From Pisolithus tinctorius (taxonomy: Eukaryota > Basidiomycota > Agaricomycetes > Boletales > Pisolithaceae), in NCBI GenBank assembly GCA_024663395.1, contig JANFAH010000157.1:1-48585 (forward strand): DNA of 48,585 nucleotides, given 5' to 3'. Under the pieces are notes generated by a model. The model was not told where the DNA came from and searched no databases. It saw nothing but the letters and a program-made list of their open reading frames with translations. Below, one piece after another: positions 42,496-48,585 of this stretch. The translations under genes were made by a program, and so were the position numbers. Numbering within the stretch: the first letter of the stretch is position 1; each line of letters begins with the position of its first letter.

Positions 42496-43110
42496 TCAAG
42501 AATGAATGATGGTGCACTTGAGTTCATGTGGGTTGAATGGAGTGTTGAACATGGATAGGATGGATTTGACATTGGGTGGGGGTGTGACATAGGGACTGAG
42601 TGGTTGTATGGAGCTGTGTGGCATGTGATGATATTCAGTAGTGGCATATATGGGAGTGGGAGTGCAGTGTAGGGACTTGTTGAGTTCTACCCTAGCACTT
42701 TCAGGGTATAGTTTGGGTTTACCCAACATGGTAGAGGAGTGAGAGGGAGGAGGAATGAGTTTGTCCACTGTGAGTAGGTGGACTTGTGTGGCATTCCTGA
42801 CATTGTTATAATCAAACAGATTGTTGTTGTCATCAATCTGGATGTGGGTTTGGCTGCATTGATATGCTTGGTATAGGCTGGCCATCACTTGGCAGTCTCC
42901 AGGCCTGAATGTCTTGTAGATCAGTCTATGGACTCCAGCTGTGATGGCTTGGGTGCCTTTGATGTTGACCTTGTAGTAGATGGAGGGGTCTTCTGTGCTG
43001 TCCTGTGGTGAGGCAGTCTGTACAATACATGTGGTGCCTGACTCTTTCAATACATCCAACACATCCCATTCATCTGTGATATCTCCCATACAAAACAGGA
43101 CATTGTGGGG
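42496..43110 (-). pseudogene. ERG26-like sterol-4-alpha-carboxylate 3-dehydrogenase fragment
   Basis: The minus strand reads MGDITDEWDVLDVLKESGTT, then CIVQTASP, EDPSIYYKVNIKGTQAI, RLIYK, and, after an apparent internal deletion, RPGDCQVMASLYQAYQ, IDDNNNLFDYNNV and LLTVDKLIPPP. This is the pattern of 3-beta-hydroxysteroid dehydrogenase/isomerase proteins of the ERG26 group, normally an NAD(P)-dependent step in ergosterol synthesis. The N-terminal Rossmann GxxGxxG and the YxxxK catalytic region are absent, so it cannot be active. It is intronless where read, and CpG-poor like its surroundings. Confidence 0.6.
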
Positions 43111-45115
43111 AGAGTGATCTCCCTACAATAGGAGTGTGTGTATAGTGTCAATTGGAGGTCTACTAAGTGTCTATAGGCTCTGCAATAAAAGCAATGCAAA
43201 TGCAACCACTCCCAAGCATCTTTGACACCCTCTGTGCTCCAGGTCACCCAATACTCCACCCTTTTTGGTCAAATCACTTCTCCTGCCATCGCATGACCAC
43301 TAGACACTCCCCTTGACCATTGTGATGAAGTTCCAACACTTGCAACTGCTTTCAGGCCACCTGCTCACTTGTGCTTTTTGGGTCTGCACTATCAGTTATG
43401 TAAGTGTGTTCCTGTCACTCTCACTGTATTCTTGTTCACATCCCTTTGGACCACTTGTGCTTCCTTGTACTTCCCTTGCTATAGCCACTCCTTTGATTGC
43501 TGATGCCAAACTGGCCTCATGGCCATTATTACATTGATCTCAACTAATTACCATTCTTTCTTGTTGCTCTTTTCACTTTTGATGTCACTTAGTTCATAGT
43601 TACATACTCTGCATGTAGCTACACTTATACCTGTCTTCATCAACAGGAAAAATAACAATTTTGAAGCCCCCAGGTTAGAGACAGAGAGAGCAAGCAGAAT
43701 AATGATGTTGAGATGACCCCTTTCCTTTTGCCTGCCTAGCACTGAGTCACAGGCATATTTCTGACACTTTTCTAGGCTGGCTTGAGGCCTGTCTGCCCCA
43801 TAATCCACTGTGCTTTTAATTTACAGGTTGAGCAACATGCACAACTTGGTTGCATTTGTTCCCTATCACCCTCCTACTGCTAGAGCAACTCCCCTTGGGT
43901 CAAACTCACCCCTTCAGATTGCCTATCCCTAGGCTGGAGCCTACATCCCCTTACTAGGTAGCAGATACCTGCTCCACACAACATCATGGTGTCTCTGTAT
44001 GATATCCAACATGGAGATGGCATCTCCTCTTGCCAGGTGTTTGACAATTTGCATGCAAGTTCATAGAGTCACTTTGAACTCTTCTCTTCTGGCATTTTGT
44101 GGGTGTTGTACTTGTCATGCTGTATATTGATGCATTCCTTCTTCAATGTCATTGGCTACTCTAGAATAACACAACCATAAGTAAAAAGTCATGAAACAAG
44201 AACATGAACTTGGGCTGTTGGGCTCTAAGGGCCTAAACACATCCAGGGCAGCCAGGAAAGTAGTTCTGCCTTCATGTCTGAGTCTTCTGGGTAGTTTCTT
44301 TCCATGGGATCTTGCAGGACCTTACCATTGATGTATTTCCTGAGTGCAATGAGTGATTGCAATACACAGTGAGTAAGCTGCAGTTCAAGCTTAGACATCA
44401 TTTGCTCAATAAAAGCAATGTTACCTTTGATTTTGGCTGCCAGTGGGAGGGTCTTCTCCTTGTACATTGTTGTAGATTCTCATGTCATAACAGCTCAGGT
44501 GTTGGTCATACTTCATTGCAAACAGCTGTTTCCCCTAGAATAATGTAGTTGTAAGTAAAATGTTCTAAAAAAAAACAAACCTTTGAGCTCTTGAGCTCAG
44601 CATCTGCACCTGTCATGCCTCATCTCCATTGAATTACAATCCTGGACTCTCACAGCCTGTGATTGACATCCAGTTTTGTCATTGTTGTTTGCACTTGTTC
44701 ACTCCAGTCATCCTTTGAGTGTAGTGATCTTGCTTAGTTAGCAATGCAGCTGCTCAATGCTAAGTCCAGAGGCAGTGAACAAAAATGCAAAACAAAAAGA
44801 AAAGAAAAAAAGGGGCCAACTTGGACATATTGTAGGTGAAGACCTTGTCTTCCCTACATCAGATCACCTGATCCTGAGTTATATGCAAAAGTGGCTCAGA
44901 CTACTGCTGCACAGAATTGGACACCTAAGTTGTCCCAGAGAGGGTTCAACTAGTGGAATGTATGGCAGGAAAAGTGAGAGAAATGGTGCAGGGACATGCA
45001 AGATACAACCCTAAATCTTCAAGGGCAGGAGAGGTGAATTTCTCAAATGGCAATGGCTGGGGCAATCAGCAGAGTTCATGGAGATGGTAGAACATATCTA
45101 GACAGACATACAACA
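43111..45115. other. CpG-poor region with uncertain coding pieces
   Basis: No domain recognised. The minus-strand piece 44,225-44,548 contains two possible exons (MKYDQHLSCYDMRIYNN and IEQMMSKLELQLTHCVLQSL, cited in part) separated by an intron-like GT...AG, of unknown family. Confidence 0.3.
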
Positions 45116-45118
45116 CAT

Positions 45119-45645
45119 CATTTGAAAGCTCTCATAGAGTAGTATCTCATCCCTGAGAAGTGAGAGCCCTGGTGGTGAGATGGGTGAGACACAGCACAGA
45201 TTAGTCATGAGGGGGAGGAGACTGTTAATTATTGATGGGCACTCAAAGCAGAATGAAACCAGGAGAGATGGAGAAGGAAAGCAGGACAAACACAGCACAA
45301 AAGGAGTGAGGAGGAATCCCATCAGGAAAAGGGGACTTTGCTATAGGTGTTTTTTTTTGGCTTCTTATTGTCTTTCTGCACTTTTTGTCATCCTTTTTCA
45401 CTTTATAACTGACAAATGGCAAAAAAAGGGCTAAAAAAAGCCAAAAAACCACCTATAGCAAAGTCCCCTTTTTCCTGAGGACTCAATCCTGAAATACCTG
45501 TGAAATTGTCTGATCCTTGAACCACAAGATGTGGTATTTGAATGAGCTCCACATCTACTGTAGCATACAATACAGCTTTTGAAAGCCCTATTTGAGTAGT
45601 ATATGACTCCAAAAATCGAGAGATCTGGCATCCAAATGGGTGAGA
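45119..45645. repeat. Diverged direct repeats flanking a hairpin
   Basis: 45,119-45,190 and 45,573-45,645 share TTTGAAAGC, GAGTAGTAT and ATGGGTGAGA in the same order, and enclose the hairpin at 45,322-45,477. Confidence 0.5.
45322..45477. repeat. Long inverted repeat (hairpin)
   Basis: Arms 45,322-45,363 and 45,439-45,477 are nearly perfect reverse complements of about 40 bp (core GGGGACTTTGCTATAGGTG) around a 75-bp loop. It could be a foldback element, a MITE or a small-RNA hairpin. Confidence 0.7.
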
Positions 45646-47596
45646 TATCACACCCCAGGAGAGGATCCAAACATCTGCATGGAAGGGCATATCAGTAATG
45701 AATGTAGTGTCATGACTGGGAAAGCCAGGAGACCCAAGTCAACACCCATCTGCAGGAGGGGCTGAGTGGTTGTCAACATGGTGGATGTTGAGCCTGTGCA
45801 AAATGTCATACCACAGACAAGTGTGATGGAGACAGAGGGAGAGGATACAGCAGATGATGGGTCCTCATTGTCTAGTGTGTTGATCATCACTGGTAACATC
45901 ACTGGTACTCACAATGATATCCTCCCTTGTGCATGCACATACTCAATCCTTTCCACATCCTCTCATGGTGTGCCCTCTATCACACCATGCCTCTGTAACA
46001 ACTTCTTCAACTACATGTCAGGGCAGTGGACGTAAGTCTCATATATATTATTATTTGGGGTATATGTTTAACTCATAATCTAACATGTTTGGCTTTAAAG
46101 GATGAGGACCAGTTGGGGTTGCTAGATGACCATTGAATGGCAGAGATGACTGTCAAGCTGAACAAGCAGGGTCCAAATCAGAACTGCTGGACTTGATGTG
46201 AGGGAGCTTGTGTGCACAACTCCAATAAGATAGACCTTCATGTAGTGACAGTAGTCATCTGTGGACAATATGAAGTAACATTTACTGCTGTATGTTTATG
46301 GGGCTGCAGAAATGAGCCCTGGGCAGCAATTCTGAATACAAATTACATGAGTCTGTAACTATCATCAAAGTGGCATTTGAACCAATCAGACAGGACAAAG
46401 TGCATTCCTAGAAAATACATGAAGCTACCAAAATGTTAGAGTGTAAAGTGACTTACTGAATTTGTTTCATAACTTGATACCAATGTGTCTTGTTCATCAA
46501 TGCCCATTGATGATCAAGGAATGCATCACCAATCCCCAGCTCCAGGTCTGCATACCTTTCTAGAATGGCTGCTTCACTATCTGAGTTGCCTCTGTCAACT
46601 GCACTATTCCCATGTTTGGGACATGTAATGTTTCAAATTATTTCCCTTGTCCATGTCCAATTCCAGGGCCCATTGAAGCTATGTGATTACAGTGTTAGTC
46701 CTTGTCCCAGGCATGGAATAGTTGTAGGATAGATACTCACAGAATAGACCACATGGCTGATAAGCCTAATGGGAATTGTGAATGATTCAAAATCAGTCAG
46801 GCTATTGGCAAGCCAGATAAGGGTTAACTCTGGGAGCCATAGGAGAACCTTGACAAAATATAAATCAATGCAAAGGTCAATGAACTTTACACAGATTGGT
46901 CCCTATCAGATCATGTCAGCATGAGCCCTCTGGTAAGAAACTGGTATGTCACTCACTGTAGGACCATTGAAAGTTCTGTGACACCATGCATATGGCTCTG
47001 CAGCAACATTCCTAATATGCTCTTCACAATTTGGTGCCACTTGAACCCTGGGATCCTGCCCTTTTCTTGGAGGTAATTGGGTTGTGATACCAAAGTCTAC
47101 AGATGCCACTCAAAAGAGTGACCTGATGTTACCACACAAGTGGTCAAAAAGAACATCAGCAAACTAAATCACTCATCAGTAAGAATCCATATATGCCACA
47201 GTGTATTACCTGTTCACTACCATGCACTGCTACAAGTACATAGAAGGTCAGAGGCTGATTGCTGAGAGATCAATGTAGAACTTACAAGTGAGTCCTCTTG
47301 GAAGCTGGTAAATTTGGACTGTCCTTTCTAAACAGCATGGGCCATGGCTGTTTGTTCACCTTTTGGGATGTCAATCCCTGCCAGTAACAGTTGACTGGAA
47401 AACTGCTGCTCAGCATGCTGCTTTGCACTTCCAAACTTCTCTGAGTTTGGCCAATTCAAATTACACCTAGAATGGGGGTGATCCCTTACCTCAGCTGGCT
47501 GGGCAAAGGAAATTAAGGGAGTGGTGCAGTAACCAGTCTATCTCCATGAGAACTGCAAATAGTTAGAAAAAAGTTCAAGAAACAACTTATACTTAC
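45646..47596. other. CpG-poor region with possible downstream exons
   Basis: The minus strand has several donor-like GTAAGT/GTGAGT sites (near 47,285, 46,735 and 46,450) and a coding-like piece at 47,109-46,906 (GITTQLPPRKGQDPRVQVAP) that may belong to the gene upstream at 47,597-48,585, but I could not connect them without stops. On the plus strand 45,766-46,031 is open and followed by GTAAGT. No family recognised. Confidence 0.3.
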
Positions 47597-48585
47597 TTTT
47601 CCAATGTGGGGCCCCAGTGAGTTGTGCCCATGTCTGGTCATCTATCACACCCTGTGGGGGTATGTATTCACCTTCATATGGGACTGGCACATAAATATCT
47701 AAATCCAATGGTCATGAAAATATATTGATTTCACTGTGAGATTGACTTACTTTTCAAGGTGTCATGATCCACATCTGAAAAGGAATTTCAGTTGAGTTGA
47801 CAATTATAGGTATAACTGAAGTTGACTTACATGAACCTGGGGGAGGAGGGTGAAAAGTCCACCCTGCTTCCCCCTCATTCTTTTTCCACCCTCCTGTCTC
47901 CTCTGTGCTCTCTCCTGCAATAGCTGGTCAACATTTACTTTGTATAGAATCTGATGGTTCTTGACTTACCAGTATGCTGAGTGCCTGAATCACCAGGGAC
48001 CATGTGAAATGGAGGGTAAAAACCCTGTGGATACTCCCCTGAAATATTCTCTGGATGGTTGGACTGACCATCCATGATGTACTGGTTGTCATGGCCCTCA
48101 GTTGACAACCAGCAAGAGACATCTTCAAGGGTTGGGGGAAGAGTCATAGACATGATCCTTTGAAGACCAGACTCTATAAATGTACCAATGGTGAGCCTCA
48201 GTCAAAATGCAAATGAAGGGGACACTTTCACATACCCCCTGAACTAGGGACACCAGGGCCTTGGAATTGGGCTATTCAATGAGATTAGCTGAATTACCCA
48301 AAAGTACATGAAAGTGATGGACTTACAATCATGATGATAGATACCTCCTCCAGAACTGGGTTGAGTTTGGTATGGGCCTGGCAGGGGAGAATCAACCAAG
48401 TCAATTAAACTTCTAAATGAATGAAAATATTACTTACCAGACTCAGAGTAATATGGTAGACCCCCATTGTCCTGATATTGTCCTGGTAGGGGAGAATCAA
48501 CCAAACTAAACTTCTAAATGAAAAAATCTCACTTACCAGACTCAGAGTAATATAGTAACCCCCCACTGTTTTCCTGATTTTGCCC
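47597..48585 (-). CDS. Unrecognised multi-exon gene, eight phase-1 exons, 5' end beyond window
   Basis: Exons on the minus strand: 48,585-48,537 (partial); 48,482-48,438; 48,377-48,327; one of 36 nt near 48,255-48,220; 48,173-47,970; 47,914-47,831; 47,774-47,751; 47,698-47,597. Each exon joins the next in frame with no stop, and every junction is phase 1. Most donors are GTAAGT. The product is low-complexity at first, with Gln/Gly/Tyr-rich repeats (QYQDNGGLPYYSES), then Pro/Gly/Glu-rich (GEYPQGFYPPFHM, YVPVPYEGEYIPPQG). The first two exons are tandem copies. After 47,597 the frame cannot be extended without stops, so the locus may be decayed downstream. It sits in CpG-poor repeat-like DNA and may belong to a mobile or multicopy gene family. 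Function unknown. Confidence 0.5.
48378..48585 (-). repeat. Tandem exon-intron duplication
   Basis: A unit of about 100 bp (exon, donor GTAAGT, intron containing TTTAGAAGTTTA and GTTGATTCTCCCCT) occurs twice, at about 48,378-48,482 and 48,483-48,585. Confidence 0.7.

Larger units (their letters stand above)
41654..44861. repeat. Dispersed direct repeat pair (about 125 bp)
   Basis: 41,654-41,775 and 44,731-44,861 are similar in the same orientation (TGCTTAGT...CAGCTGCTCA, AAAATGCAAAACAAAAAGAA, TAGGTGAAGACCTTGT). They enclose about 3 kb that includes the ERG26-like relic. Confidence 0.6.

Noticed and set aside
45243..45470. Open frames across the hairpin
   Set aside because: They arise from the inverted repeat and A/T runs; no domain and no similarity between strands beyond the repeat.
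1..48585. CRISPR arrays, bacterial-type operons, rRNA or tRNA genes
   Set aside because: No regularly spaced repeats, ribosome binding sites or cloverleaf patterns were seen; splice sites and transposons show a fungal nuclear context.

Overview
This window looks like nuclear DNA of a basidiomycete fungus, probably an Agaricomycete. Three things suggest this: short GT-AG introns (about 50-90 bp) in the host genes, Ty3/Gypsy elements with chromodomains together with basidiomycete-type Helitron protein remnants, and older repeats that have lost almost all CpG dinucleotides through C-to-T and G-to-A change. No rRNA, tRNA or CRISPR array was seen. The species is not identifiable from what I can see.

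Left arm (1-22,080) is a nest of mobile elements that can be dated by their order of insertion. A heavily decayed Helitron (minus strand) occupies 1-3735 and 21,224 to about 22,000. It was split by an old Ty3/Gypsy chromovirus (3736-21,223, minus strand, target duplication ATGTC, two 735-bp LTRs). That element was then interrupted three times: by a 655-bp solo LTR inside its 3' LTR (4463-5117), by an unclassified 1.86-kb insert in its reverse transcriptase/RNase H region (8845-10,707), and by a young, apparently intact Ty3/Gypsy element (10,966-17,808, target duplication TTATG, 452-bp LTRs differing at two sites). Removing the three inserts leaves an ancestral element of about 8.1 kb. The old element also carries an extra gene on the opposite strand (5310-6534) for a coiled-coil protein with a Zn2Cys6-like cluster.

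Central island (about 22,080-40,400) keeps normal CpG and holds host genes. A unit of three genes occurs twice: an SWAP/DRY_EERY splicing-regulator-like gene (minus), a GH3-family adenylating-enzyme gene (plus) and a hypothetical membrane-protein gene (minus). In the first copy (22,566-28,732) the SWAP gene is intact and GH3 is a pseudogene. In the second (about 35,160-40,290) the SWAP gene is a truncated relic and GH3 is intact (37,270-39,523, nine exons, 596 codons). Between the copies lie fragments: more membrane-protein copies, an AMP-dependent ligase relic, a protein-kinase fragment joined to a third GH3 3' end, and a duplicated promoter-like segment.

Right arm (about 40,400-48,585) is again CpG-poor. 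It holds a decayed fragment of an ERG26-like sterol dehydrogenase, several repeats, a large hairpin, and the 3' part of an unrecognised minus-strand gene in which eight consecutive exons join in frame, all through phase-1 introns, including a tandemly duplicated exon.
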